Shown piece after piece: positions 1-7,101 of a stretch of DNA of 10,718 nt. Made by a program: the position numbers and the translations under genes. Each line of letters begins with the position of its first letter. The stretch's first letter is position 1. The stretch is taken from positions 1 through 10,718 of the forward strand of contig JANOBJ010000118.1 of the NCBI GenBank assembly GCA_031411575.1. The letters are read 5' to 3'. The DNA comes from JANOBJ01 sp031411575 (GTDB taxonomy: Bacteria; Pseudomonadota; Gammaproteobacteria; Burkholderiales; Burkholderiaceae_C). The notes under the pieces are model-generated. The model was not told the origin of the DNA, did not search any database, and saw nothing but the letters and a program-made list of their open reading frames with translations.

Positions 1-48
1 GTGGTGACCGGGCTCACGCCGGAGCGCGACAAAGAGCCGGCATCCTGA
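1..48 (+). CDS. 3' end of an unidentified gene (partial)
   Basis: Frame 1 is open from the window edge and ends at TGA 46-48, giving the C-terminal residues VVTGLTPERDKEPAS. The short charged, proline-containing tail looks like the end of a soluble protein, but it is too short to assign to a family. The gene would converge on the leftward acyl-CoA ligase ending at 179. The 130 bp between the two stops contains a dispersed repeat, which is a common position for such elements. Only the open frame and the convergent layout support the call, and a chance 48-bp open frame cannot be excluded. Confidence 0.4.
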   Translation: MVTGLTPERDKEPAS

Positions 49-97
49 GCGCCGCGGTGCGCGGGCGCAGGCAGGCGCAAAACTCCGGCTCCTGATA

Positions 98-165
98 AAT
101 GCTATTATATTTATAGCAAACTATGACCAGGGGGTGCGGACAACAGGGCTATTTGACCCCAAAAA
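98..165 (+). repeat. Dispersed palindromic repeat, copy 1
   Basis: This AT-rich patch in a GC-rich region starts with the hairpin GCTAT-7 nt-ATAGC (101-117). It continues with GACCAG (125-130) and GTGCGGAC (134-141), and ends in a GGG/CCC hairpin around CTATTTGA (146-159). The same blocks in the same order, with identical spacing (ATAGCA, 6 nt, GACCAG, 3 nt, GTGCGGAC), recur at 6119-6147. Positions 101-141 and 6107-6147 match at about 30 of 41 bases without gaps. It sits between convergent genes, right after the ligase stop codon. From memory such elements are frequent in Comamonadaceae genomes. A role as a transcript-end hairpin is possible, but no long T run follows it. Confidence 0.65.
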
Positions 166-178
166 TGCCTCGGAAGCC

Positions 179-1879
179 TCACCCTGGCGGCCGCGCGGCT
201 TCGGCCTCCTGCAGGGCGCGCCACATCACCTTGCCGCTGCCGCTTTTGGGCAGCGCTTCAACAAACTGCACGGTGCGCGGCACCTTGTAGACCGCCATGT
301 TCTCGCGGCACCAGTCGATGATCTGCTGCTCGCTCACCTGGCCCTTGTGGCTGCCGCGCAGCACCACCACCGCCTTGACCGACTCGCCCCGGTAGCTGTC
401 TTTGGTCGAGATGATGCAGGCCTCCTGGATCGCGGGGTGTCGGAACATCAGCGCTTCCACTTCAGCCGGCCAGACCTTGAAGCCGCTGGCGTTGATCATG
501 CGCTTCAGACGGTCGGTGATGAAGAAGTAGCCGTCTTCGTCGACCCGACCGAGGTCGCCGGAACGGAAGAAACGTTTGCCATCCAGCTCGATGAACGCCG
601 CCGCGGTGGCGTCCGGCCGCTTCCAGTAGCCCTGGAACACCATCGGCCCATGCATGATGATTTCGCCCTGCTCGCCCTGCGGCACCTCTTTCAGGGTTTC
701 CGGGTCGATCACACGTGAATCACAGCTCATGAAGGGAATGCCCAGGCACTGCTGCTTGGTCGCATCCGGCGGGTTGCTGTGCGAAGGCGCGGCGGTTTCA
801 GTCAGGCCATAGCCCTCGGCGTAGCGCAGGCCGTAGTTGTCGAACAGGCGCTGCGCCACGGCCTGCGGCATGGCCGCGCCGCCGCCGCCGATGTAGACCA
901 GGCTGGACAGGTCGTACTGGTCAAACCGCGGGCTGCCCAGCAGATCGATCACCATGGTGGGGATGTTGGTCCAGTGCGTGACGCGCCACTTGGAGATCAA
1001 CCGGCCGGCCAGGTCGCGGTCCCAGCGCGGCATGATGATCAATGTGGCGCTGGCAAACACGTTGGTGTGCATCACGCTCACCATGCCGGTGATGTGAAAC
1101 ATCGGCACCACGGCCAGCGTCACGTTCTCGGGCGTGCCGTTGCCCCACAGGCCGCCGGCCACCGCGTTGTGCATGACGCTCGCGTGGGTGTGCATGCAGC
1201 CCTTGGGCAACCCGGTGGTGCCGCTGGTGTAGGGCAGCAGCGCCAGATCGGCCGGGCCCACGGCGGGTTCGGGCAGGGGCAGGCTGTTGTCCAGTGCGTC
1301 CGTCCAGTCATGCACCTGGCCGCCGGCCAACGCGGGCAGTGGGTGTCGGGCCAGCAGCCAGTCGCGCCAGGCGTCGGGCGGGGCATCGTCGCCCGTTGCG
1401 GTGGCGTCAAAGGCATCGGTGAAGTGGGTCACGATCAGGTGCCCCAGCCGCTCGGTGGGCTCGAGTGCGTCACTGGCGCGCGCAAATTCAGCAGCCAGAT
1501 CGGCGGTGGTGAACGCCACCTTGGCGTCCGGGTCGGTGATGTAGTGCTTCAGCTCTTCAGCGCGGTTCATCGGGTTGACCGGCACCACCACTGCATTGGC
1601 CCGCAGGATCGCAAAATGCGCGATCACCAGCTGCGGGCAGTTCTGCATGTTCAGCACCACGCGGTCGCCCTTCTTCACGCCCAGGTCGTGCAGCCGCGCG
1701 GCCAGCGCCTCGGCACGCGCCAGCAGCTCGGCATAGGTGACGATGCGCCCGAAAAACACCAGCGCCGGCTTGGCCGGATAGCGCCGCGCGCTGATGGCCA
1801 GGTTGTCCCACAGCGAGGTCGCCGGCGGGGTGATGGCGTGGGGCAGCCGTTTCGGCCAGAACGTGTGGTGCGGACGCAT
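179..1879 (-). CDS. Long-/medium-chain acyl-CoA ligase (AMP-binding)
   Basis: This is an adenylate-forming ligase of 566 residues, the normal length for the family. It activates a carboxylic acid with ATP to an acyl-adenylate and transfers it to CoA in the cytoplasm. Visible motifs are the phosphate-binding loop YTSGTTGLPKG (217-227), YGLTET (357-362), SGDLG (440-444), the hinge and CoA-site segment beginning DRLKRMINASGFKVWPAE (456-473) and PKSGSGKV (544-551) with the catalytic lysine K550. There is no signal peptide or membrane segment. The ATG at 1877-1879 has a strong AGGAGA ribosome site six bases upstream (1886-1891), which fixes the start. It resembles the long-chain-fatty-acid ligase branch (FadD-like). 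The substrate cannot be read from sequence and an aromatic or branched acid is possible. It is divergent from a Bug-type binding protein with 136 bp between the chosen starts, which would fit import and activation of the same acid, but that link is inference. Confidence 0.95.
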   Translation of the reverse strand: MRPHHTFWPKRLPHAITPPATSLWDNLAISARRYPAKPALVFFGRIVTYAELLARAEALAARLHDLGVKKGDRVVLNMQNCPQLVIAHFAILRANAVVVPVNPMNRAEELKHYITDPDAKVAFTTADLAAEFARASDALEPTERLGHLIVTHFTDAFDATATGDDAPPDAWRDWLLARHPLPALAGGQVHDWTDALDNSLPLPEPAVGPADLALLPYTSGTTGLPKGCMHTHASVMHNAVAGGLWGNGTPENVTLAVVPMFHITGMVSVMHTNVFASATLIIMPRWDRDLAGRLISKWRVTHWTNIPTMVIDLLGSPRFDQYDLSSLVYIGGGGAAMPQAVAQRLFDNYGLRYAEGYGLTETAAPSHSNPPDATKQQCLGIPFMSCDSRVIDPETLKEVPQGEQGEIIMHGPMVFQGYWKRPDATAAAFIELDGKRFFRSGDLGRVDEDGYFFITDRLKRMINASGFKVWPAEVEALMFRHPAIQEACIISTKDSYRGESVKAVVVLRGSHKGQVSEQQIIDWCRENMAVYKVPRTVQFVEALPKSGSGKVMWRALQEAEAARPPG

Positions 1880-1917
1880 GAGAAGTCTCCTGGCCGCAAA
1901 GCCTAGCGGCTGCTGCG

Positions 1918-1952
1918 CCCTGGCGCATCAGGGAAGGCCCGATGCGCCAGGG
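1918..1952. promoter_or_regulatory. Perfect 12-bp inverted repeat, candidate operator
   Basis: CCCTGGCGCATC (1918-1929) is followed after 11 bases by its exact reverse complement GATGCGCCAGGG (1941-1952). It lies in the middle of the region between two divergent genes, so it is not a terminator of either neighbour. An operator for a dimeric regulator of one or both genes is the likeliest reading. Alternatives are a leader hairpin in the ligase transcript or a mobile palindrome. No regulator gene lies next to it in this window. Confidence 0.5.
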
Positions 1953-1976
1953 TCGCCCGCGCGACTGCGACGTGCC

Positions 1977-1982
1977 TATGAT
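1977..1982 (+). promoter_or_regulatory. Candidate -10 element for the Bug gene
   Basis: TATGAT differs from the sigma-70 consensus TATAAT at one base and lies 34 bp upstream of the chosen ATG at 2016. No good -35 hexamer is visible 16-18 bp upstream. The inverted repeat 1918-1952 ends just before that position, which would suit an activator-dependent promoter. This is a weak call from one hexamer. Confidence 0.3.
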
Positions 1983-2015
1983 TGACGCTGCCGAGGGTGA
2001 CACATGAGGGGCCAC

Positions 2016-2975
2016 ATGAAACGCTTGAAACTTGCGCTTGCTGCATCGCTGTGGGTGCTGGCGGGTACGGCCGCTGCCTTCCCGGTCAAACCGATCCGGA
2101 TCGTGATCGGCTTCCCGGCGGGCGGGCCGCTCGACCAGCATGCGCGGCTGCTGTCCGACAAACTGCAGGGCGTGCTCGGCCAGCCGGTGCTGATTGACTA
2201 CAAGGCCGGTGCCGGCGGCACCGTGGGCGCGCAGGAGGTCATGAAGGCACCGGCCGACGGCTACACCCTGATGCTGGCCAACACCGGTGTGATGGTGATC
2301 AACCCTGCGCTTTACAGCAAGCTGCCCTACGGCACGCTGAAAGACTTCGTGCCGATTGCGCGGACCGCCATGCAGCCGTTGGCGCTGTTGGTGAACCCGA
2401 ACGTGCCGGTCAAGACCCTGCCGGAGTTCATCGCCTACAGCCGGGGCAAGCCGGGGCAGATCAACTACGGCTCGGCCGGCAATGGCGGCATCAGCCACCT
2501 GGTACCCGAGATGTTCAAGACCGCCACCGGGCTGTTCATGGTGCACATCCCGTACCGCGGCAGCGCCCCGGCGTTCACCGACTTGATGGGCGGCCAGGTG
2601 CAGTTCATGGCCGAGTCGATTCCGCAGGCCGCCAACTACCACAAGCAGGGCAAGGTGCGCGCGCTGGCGGTGACCAGCCGCGAGCGCAACCCCGCGCTGC
2701 CCGACATCCCGACCGTGATCGAGTCGGGCATCAAGAACTTCGAGGTGGTGGGGTTCTACGGCTTCCTGGCGCCGGCCGGCACGCCCAAAGACGTGGTCGC
2801 CAAACTGTCCGACGCGTTCAGGCAGGTGCTGGCCATGCCTGACATCCGCAACCGCATGATCACCCAGGGGGCTGACCCGGCGTTCCTGGGCGACGCCGAT
2901 TTCAGCCAGTTTCTGGCGGCCGAACTGCCGCGCTGGGCCGACGCGGTGAAGAAATCCGGCGCCCGCGTCGATTGA
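2016..2975 (+). CDS. Bug-family (TctC) periplasmic solute-binding protein
   Basis: This is a tripartite tricarboxylate transporter receptor of the Bug family, exported to the periplasm to bind a carboxylate-type ligand. At 319 residues from ATG 2016 it has the usual length. The signal peptide starts MKRLKLALAASLW and probably ends at GTAAA before FPVKPIRIV. Family landmarks are the ligand loop FPAGGPLDQHAR, the segment YGSAGNGGISHLVPEM, PYRGSAPAFTDLMGGQVQFM and the C-terminal GFYGFLAPAGTPKDVV. A second in-frame ATG at 2004 has its own ribosome site (GAGGG 1993-1997). ATG 2016 follows GAGGGG (2006-2011) and gives a cleaner signal peptide. No TctA/TctB membrane genes are present, which is normal for the many orphan Bug genes of Burkholderiales. 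The ligand is unknown. It is divergent from the acyl-CoA ligase. Confidence 0.93.
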   Translation: MKRLKLALAASLWVLAGTAAAFPVKPIRIVIGFPAGGPLDQHARLLSDKLQGVLGQPVLIDYKAGAGGTVGAQEVMKAPADGYTLMLANTGVMVINPALYSKLPYGTLKDFVPIARTAMQPLALLVNPNVPVKTLPEFIAYSRGKPGQINYGSAGNGGISHLVPEMFKTATGLFMVHIPYRGSAPAFTDLMGGQVQFMAESIPQAANYHKQGKVRALAVTSRERNPALPDIPTVIESGIKNFEVVGFYGFLAPAGTPKDVVAKLSDAFRQVLAMPDIRNRMITQGADPAFLGDADFSQFLAAELPRWADAVKKSGARVD

Positions 2976-2979
2976 GATG

Positions 2980-3019
2980 TTGGGCCGCCCCCTCGCGAGC
3001 CCCCCAAAGCCGGTGCGGC
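2980..3019. repeat. GC-rich hairpin region after the Bug gene
   Basis: The gap after the Bug stop codon contains TTGGG (2980-2984) pairing with CCCAA (3003-3007), around the 8-bp palindrome CTCGCGAG (2992-2999). An alternative stem pairs GCCGC (2984-2988) with GCGGC (3015-3019). The CCCCCTCG core resembles the palindrome of the element at 3866-3940, so this may be a decayed relative, or a transcript-end hairpin for the Bug gene. No T run follows. Support is weak. Confidence 0.3.
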
Positions 3020-3062
3020 ACAAGACTTGCTACCCCTTTTCAACACCCCCTGGAGCCCTGTC

Positions 3063-3857
3063 ATGTCCCTCTCAAAACGCCACCTGTTGCTGGGCGCCGC
3101 CCTGTCCGCCGCCCTCCTGGCCAGCCCGTTCGCGCACGCGCAAAGCGCGCTCGACGAGGTGATGAAAGCCAAGAAAATCACCATCGCCATCCCCACCGAC
3201 TTCCCGCCCTACGGATTTGTCGGCACCGACCTCAAGCCGCAAGGACTGGACATCGACATGGCCAACTACATCGGCGCCAAGCTGGGCGTCGCGGTGGAAC
3301 TGGCGCCCGTCACCAGCGCCAACCGCATCGCCTACCTGCAGACCAAGAAGGCCGATCTCGTCATTTCCACGCTCGGCAAGAACCCGGACCGCGAGAAGGT
3401 GATCGATTTCACCGCCGCCTACTCGCCCTTCTTCCAGGCCGTCTTTGCAGCCAAGACCATGAACGTGAAGGGCTTTGCCGATCTCGCGGGCAAGAGCGTG
3501 GGCGTGACGCGCGGCGCCATCGAAGACCAGGAACTCACCAAGCTGGCGCCGGCCGGCGCCGACATCAAACGCTTCGAGGACAACAACGCCACGGTATCGG
3601 CCTTTGTGTCGGGCCAGGTACAACTGATCGCCACCGGTGCCTCGGTGGCAGGCAACATGATGGCCAAGAACCCGCAGCTGGGCGCCGAGTACAAGCTGCT
3701 CCTCAAGGACAGCCCCAACTTCATCGGCGTGGCCAAGGGCGATGACAAGCTGCGCCTGAAGGTCAATGACATCATCGCCGACGCCAAGAAGAGCGGCGAC
3801 CTGGACAAGATGGCCAACAAGTGGCTCGGCCGGCCAGCCGGCGACCTGCCGAATTGA
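3063..3857 (+). CDS. Polar amino acid ABC transporter, periplasmic binding protein
   Basis: This is a family 3 extracellular solute-binding protein (SBP_bac_3, HisJ/GlnH type) of 264 residues. It captures an amino acid in the periplasm and delivers it to the permease pair encoded downstream. The signal peptide MSLSKRHLLLGAALSAALL ends at AHA (24-26) before QSALDEV. The family signature lies in GLDIDMANYIGAKLGV. The ligand-arginine region is TLGKNPDREKVIDF, and the hinge-side motif is GKSVGVTRGAIEDQEL. ATG 3063 was chosen because GGAG (3052-3055) lies seven bases upstream and the signal peptide begins there; an in-frame TTG at 3027 would only add a non-signal extension. Binding specificity is not readable. 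A repeat element of three hairpins follows the stop and separates this gene from the permeases, which could leave it more abundant than the membrane parts. Confidence 0.95.
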   Translation: MSLSKRHLLLGAALSAALLASPFAHAQSALDEVMKAKKITIAIPTDFPPYGFVGTDLKPQGLDIDMANYIGAKLGVAVELAPVTSANRIAYLQTKKADLVISTLGKNPDREKVIDFTAAYSPFFQAVFAAKTMNVKGFADLAGKSVGVTRGAIEDQELTKLAPAGADIKRFEDNNATVSAFVSGQVQLIATGASVAGNMMAKNPQLGAEYKLLLKDSPNFIGVAKGDDKLRLKVNDIIADAKKSGDLDKMANKWLGRPAGDLPN

Positions 3858-3865
3858 TGACCCAC

Positions 3866-3940
3866 CCCCGAAGCGCCTGCGGCGCTTCCCCCTCGAGGGG
3901 GCGCCGCCAGTGGCCCGGCGCAGCCGGGTCCACGGCGGCC
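3866..3940 (+). repeat. Three-hairpin GC-rich intergenic repeat element
   Basis: Three perfect palindromes lie side by side. The first is GAAGCGCC-TGC-GGCGCTTC (3870-3888). The second is the self-complementary CCCCCTCGAGGGGG (3888-3901). The third is CCCGGC-GCA-GCCGGG (3914-3928), enclosed by the outer pair GCCGCC (3903-3908) and GGCGGC (3934-3939). This matches a type of intergenic palindromic element that I recall as abundant in Comamonadaceae. It sits inside an operon, between the binding-protein stop and the first permease, where in other ABC operons such hairpins protect the upstream message and lower downstream expression. That role is inferred here. A short degenerate CTCCAC/CTCGAC repeat (3954-3973) follows before the permease. 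Confidence 0.65.
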
Positions 3941-3982
3941 CATTGATCTGTCACCTCCACGTCCACCTCGACCTCTATCGCC

Positions 3983-4645
3983 GTGACCGTCACTTTTGAC
4001 TTTTTCGCCGTGCTGGCCCAGTGGCCGCTGCTCGTCAAGGGCGTGGCCTGGACGTTGGGGCTCACGGCCATCTCGGCGGTGATCGGTGTCACGCTTGGCG
4101 TGGCCTGCGCCTGGGCACGCGTGCATGGCGCGACCTGGCTCAAGTGGGTGGTGGGCACCTATGTGGAGCTGATCCGCAACACGCCGTTCATCGTGCAGCT
4201 GTTCTTTGTGTTCTTCGGGTTGCCGGCCGCAGGCGTGAAACTCACGCCCGAGACGGCGTCCATCATCGCGATGGTGGTGAACCTGGGCGCCTATGCCATC
4301 GAGATCATCCGGGCCGGTATCGAGGCCACGCCGCGCGGGCAGATTGAAGCCGCGATGAGTCTGGCGCTGAACCGTGCGCAGATTTTCCTGCGCGTGGTGC
4401 TGCCGCCGGCGCTCAAGAAAGTGTGGCCGGCGCTGGTGAGCCAGATCATCATCGTGATGCTGGGCTCGGCCGTCTGCGGGCAGATTTCCACCGAGGAACT
4501 GAGCTATGCGGCCAACCTGATCCAGAGCCGCAACTTCCGCGCGTTCGAGGCGTTCATCATCGCCACCGCGATCTACCTGGCCCTGTCGGTGGGAGTGCGC
4601 AAGCTGCTCAACTGGCTGGGTCCGCGCTTCCTGTTTGGCCGCTAA
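3983..4645 (+). CDS. Amino acid ABC transporter permease, first subunit
   Basis: This inner-membrane permease of the HisM/GlnP type (220 residues, normal length) forms the translocation channel with the next gene product. The conserved RNTPFIVQLFF segment is at 65-75. The EAA loop that contacts the ATPase is at 122-141 (EAAMSLALNRAQIFLRVVLP), where the usual glycine is replaced by A128; the partner permease has the same SLALN variant. Hydrophobic segments at about 18-45, 66-82, 92-115, 148-165 and 188-205 fit the five-helix fold. GTG 3983 is the only plausible start: no ATG lies near the expected N terminus, the in-frame stop at 3943 limits extension, and no clear ribosome site is seen. Poor initiation and the upstream hairpins both suggest low expression compared with the binding protein. 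Confidence 0.93.
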   Translation: MTVTFDFFAVLAQWPLLVKGVAWTLGLTAISAVIGVTLGVACAWARVHGATWLKWVVGTYVELIRNTPFIVQLFFVFFGLPAAGVKLTPETASIIAMVVNLGAYAIEIIRAGIEATPRGQIEAAMSLALNRAQIFLRVVLPPALKKVWPALVSQIIIVMLGSAVCGQISTEELSYAANLIQSRNFRAFEAFIIATAIYLALSVGVRKLLNWLGPRFLFGR

Positions 4646-4673
4646 GGCACGCCGCAGCACCACACCACCACCC

Positions 4674-5307
4674 ATGGTTGATTTCACCGTCTGGGACATC
4701 TTTCGCAACCTGCTGCTGGCGGCGCGCTGGACCGTCGTGCTGTCGTTGATCGCGTTCATCGGCGGTGGCCTGGTGGGTGTGGCACTGCTCGTGGCGCGCC
4801 TGTCCAAGGCGCGCGGCATGGATGCACTGGTGGGCGGCTACGTGCAGCTGTTCCAGGGCACGCCACTGCTGATGCAGCTGTTTTTGGCGTACTTCGGCAT
4901 TGCGCTGTTCGGCATCAAGACATCGGCCTGGGTGGCCGCCGCAGTCGCGCTGACGCTGACCAGCGCCTTCCTCACCGAGATCTGGCGCGGCTGCGTGGCG
5001 TCCATCCCCAAGGGGCAATGGGAGGCCGCCCAAAGCCTGGCGCTGAATTTTGGCGAGCAGCTGCGCTATGTGGTGTTGCCGCAAGCCACGCGCATCGCCA
5101 TCGCGCCGACGGTGGGCTTCCTAGTGCAGGTAATCAAGGGCACGGCGCTGGCCTCGGTGATCGGCTTCATTGAGCTCACCAAGGCGGGCACCATGATCAC
5201 CAACGCCACCTTCAAGCCCTTTGTGGTCTACAGCTGCGTCGCCCTGCTGTACTTTGCGCTGTGTTTTCCGATCAGCCTGGCAGCCAAGTCGCTCGAAAGG
5301 AAGATGA

Positions 5308-5321
<14 letters not shown>
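4674..5321 (+). CDS. Amino acid ABC transporter permease, second subunit
   Basis: This is the second inner-membrane subunit of the importer, 215 residues, HisQ/GlnP type. It carries QGTPLLMQLF (61-70) and the EAA loop EAAQSLALNFGEQLRYVVLP (117-136), followed by hydrophobic helices around VGFLVQVIKGTALASVIGF and the C-terminal VVYSCVALLYFALCF. The start is ATG 4674, 28 bases after the first permease stops. An in-frame TTG at 4635 would overlap the upstream gene and add a basic, non-membrane extension, so it was not used. The 3' end overlaps the ATPase start by 14 bases, implying coupled translation of the two. Confidence 0.93.
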
Positions 5322-6042
<721 letters not shown>

Positions 6043-6093
6043 CGCGCCGCCGCCCCCATCGCACGGTTGCACGCTTTGCGCGACAATCGGGGG

Positions 6094-7101
6094 ATGCGAT
6101 TATTTTACTCTTATTTTAATAGCATAAAACGACCAGTCCGTGCGGACGCGGGGGTGTTTTTATTGCTATTTTTGGCTTTTCAGGCGTTCCCGGCAGCAGC
6201 CTTTGATCTGCAGGGCCACCGCGGTGCGCGCGGCCTGGAGCCCGAGAACACGCTGGCTGCTTTCGAGCGCGCGCTGACGATCGGTGTCACCACGCTGGAG
6301 CTCGATGTGGGCGTCACGGCCGACGGCGTGGTGGTGGTCTCACACGACCCGGTGCTGAACCCCGTGATCGTGCGCGATGCCACCGGGCAGTGGCTGACAG
6401 CCAAGGGTCCGGCCATCAAGTCGCTCACGTTTGCACAGCTGCAGACCTATGACGTGGGCCGCATCAACCCCGCCACGCCCTACGCCGCCACGTTTAGCAC
6501 CCAGCAGCCTCGCGACGGCCAGCGCATGCCGGCGCTGACTGCGCTGTTCGATCGGGTCAAGGCGCTCGGGGCCCATACGGTGCAGTTCAACATCGAGACC
6601 AAGCTCAACCCGACCTTGCCCGATGAAACCTTCAGCCCCGATAAGCTGGTGCAGGCACTGCTGCAGACGGTGCGCGACGCCGGCATGACCCGCCGCGTGA
6701 CGATCCAGAGCTTTGACTGGCGCACGCTGCAGCTGGTGCAGCGCCTGGAGCCGTCGATCCCCACGGTGTACCTGAGCGTGCAGACCGCCAACAACGACAA
6801 CATCCGAGACGGCGTGTGGACGGCGGGATTGCCCATCGCCGACCACGGCAGCGTGCCGAAGATGGTCAAGGCCGCGGGCGGGTCGGTGTGGTCGCCCAAT
6901 GGCGGCGCGCTGACCGAGGCGCTGGTGAAGGAAGCACAGGCGCTGGGCCTGAAAGTGATTCCCTGGACCATCAACGCGCCCGCCGACCTGCAGCGCCTGA
7001 TGGACTGGGGCGTGGACGGCATCATCACCGACTACCCGGATCGGCTGCGCGAACTGATGCGCCAGCGCGGGATGCCGCTGCCCGCCGCCCTGAACAACTG
7101 A
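6094..7101 (+). CDS. Exported glycerophosphodiester phosphodiesterase (GlpQ-like)
   Basis: This GDPD-family TIM-barrel enzyme (335 residues) hydrolyses glycerophosphodiesters to glycerol-3-phosphate and an alcohol. Catalytic and metal residues are visible: HRGARGLEPENT (42-53, general base H42, metal E69 and D71 in LELD), the second histidine H84 in SHDP, E168/K170 in NIETK, SFDW (206-209), WTIN (291-294) and GVDGIITDYP (306-315). A signal peptide is predicted: basic n-region to about 18, hydrophobic VFLLLFLAFQAF, cleavage near PAAA (33-36), so it acts in the periplasm. ATG 6094 has only GGGGG directly before it. GACAAT (6082-6087) lies six bases upstream, suggesting a leaderless or nearly leaderless message. 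The signal-peptide codons use AT-rich triplets (TTA, AAT, ATA) unlike the rest of the gene, because they lie in a dispersed repeat. Its stop overlaps the next start (TGATG). Confidence 0.93.
   Translation: MRLFYSYFNSIKRPVRADAGVFLLLFLAFQAFPAAAFDLQGHRGARGLEPENTLAAFERALTIGVTTLELDVGVTADGVVVVSHDPVLNPVIVRDATGQWLTAKGPAIKSLTFAQLQTYDVGRINPATPYAATFSTQQPRDGQRMPALTALFDRVKALGAHTVQFNIETKLNPTLPDETFSPDKLVQALLQTVRDAGMTRRVTIQSFDWRTLQLVQRLEPSIPTVYLSVQTANNDNIRDGVWTAGLPIADHGSVPKMVKAAGGSVWSPNGGALTEALVKEAQALGLKVIPWTINAPADLQRLMDWGVDGIITDYPDRLRELMRQRGMPLPAALNN
6101..6180 (+). repeat. Dispersed palindromic repeat, copy 2, inside the GDPD 5' end
   Basis: This AT-rich segment holds ATAGCA (6119-6124), GACCAG (6131-6136) and GTGCGGAC (6140-6147) at exactly the spacing of the copy at 98-165, then a G run and GCTATTTTTGG (6165-6175), matching the GGGCTATTT block of copy 1. 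GTCCG-TG-CGGAC (6136-6147) forms a perfect short hairpin. All of it lies within the reading frame that encodes the GDPD signal peptide (residues 3-29), which also explains the sudden AT-rich codon use there. Confidence 0.6.

Noticed and set aside
134..1906. Long plus-strand open frames opposite the acyl-CoA ligase (134-718, 779-1906)
   Set aside because: Their translations are rich in His, Arg, Gln and Ala without family motifs. They mirror the third-position GC bias of the ligase, which has complete motifs and a strong ribosome site.
1557..3023. 488-codon minus-strand frame across the divergent region
   Set aside because: It crosses the ligase start, the inverted repeat and the whole Bug gene in antisense. 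It has low-complexity composition and no recognisable domain.
4635..4673. TTG 4635 as the start of the second permease
   Set aside because: It would overlap the first permease and add a basic proline-rich stretch before the normal N terminus at ATG 4674.
3419..4819. 466-codon minus-strand frame opposite the ABC importer
   Set aside because: It lies antisense to three clear transporter genes and has shadow-type composition.
6067..6087. TTGCAC and GACAAT as a sigma-70 promoter for the GDPD gene, and TTG 6067 as its start
   Set aside because: The two hexamers are only nine bases apart, too close for a sigma-70 promoter. The TTG start lacks a ribosome site and would put non-signal sequence before the signal peptide.
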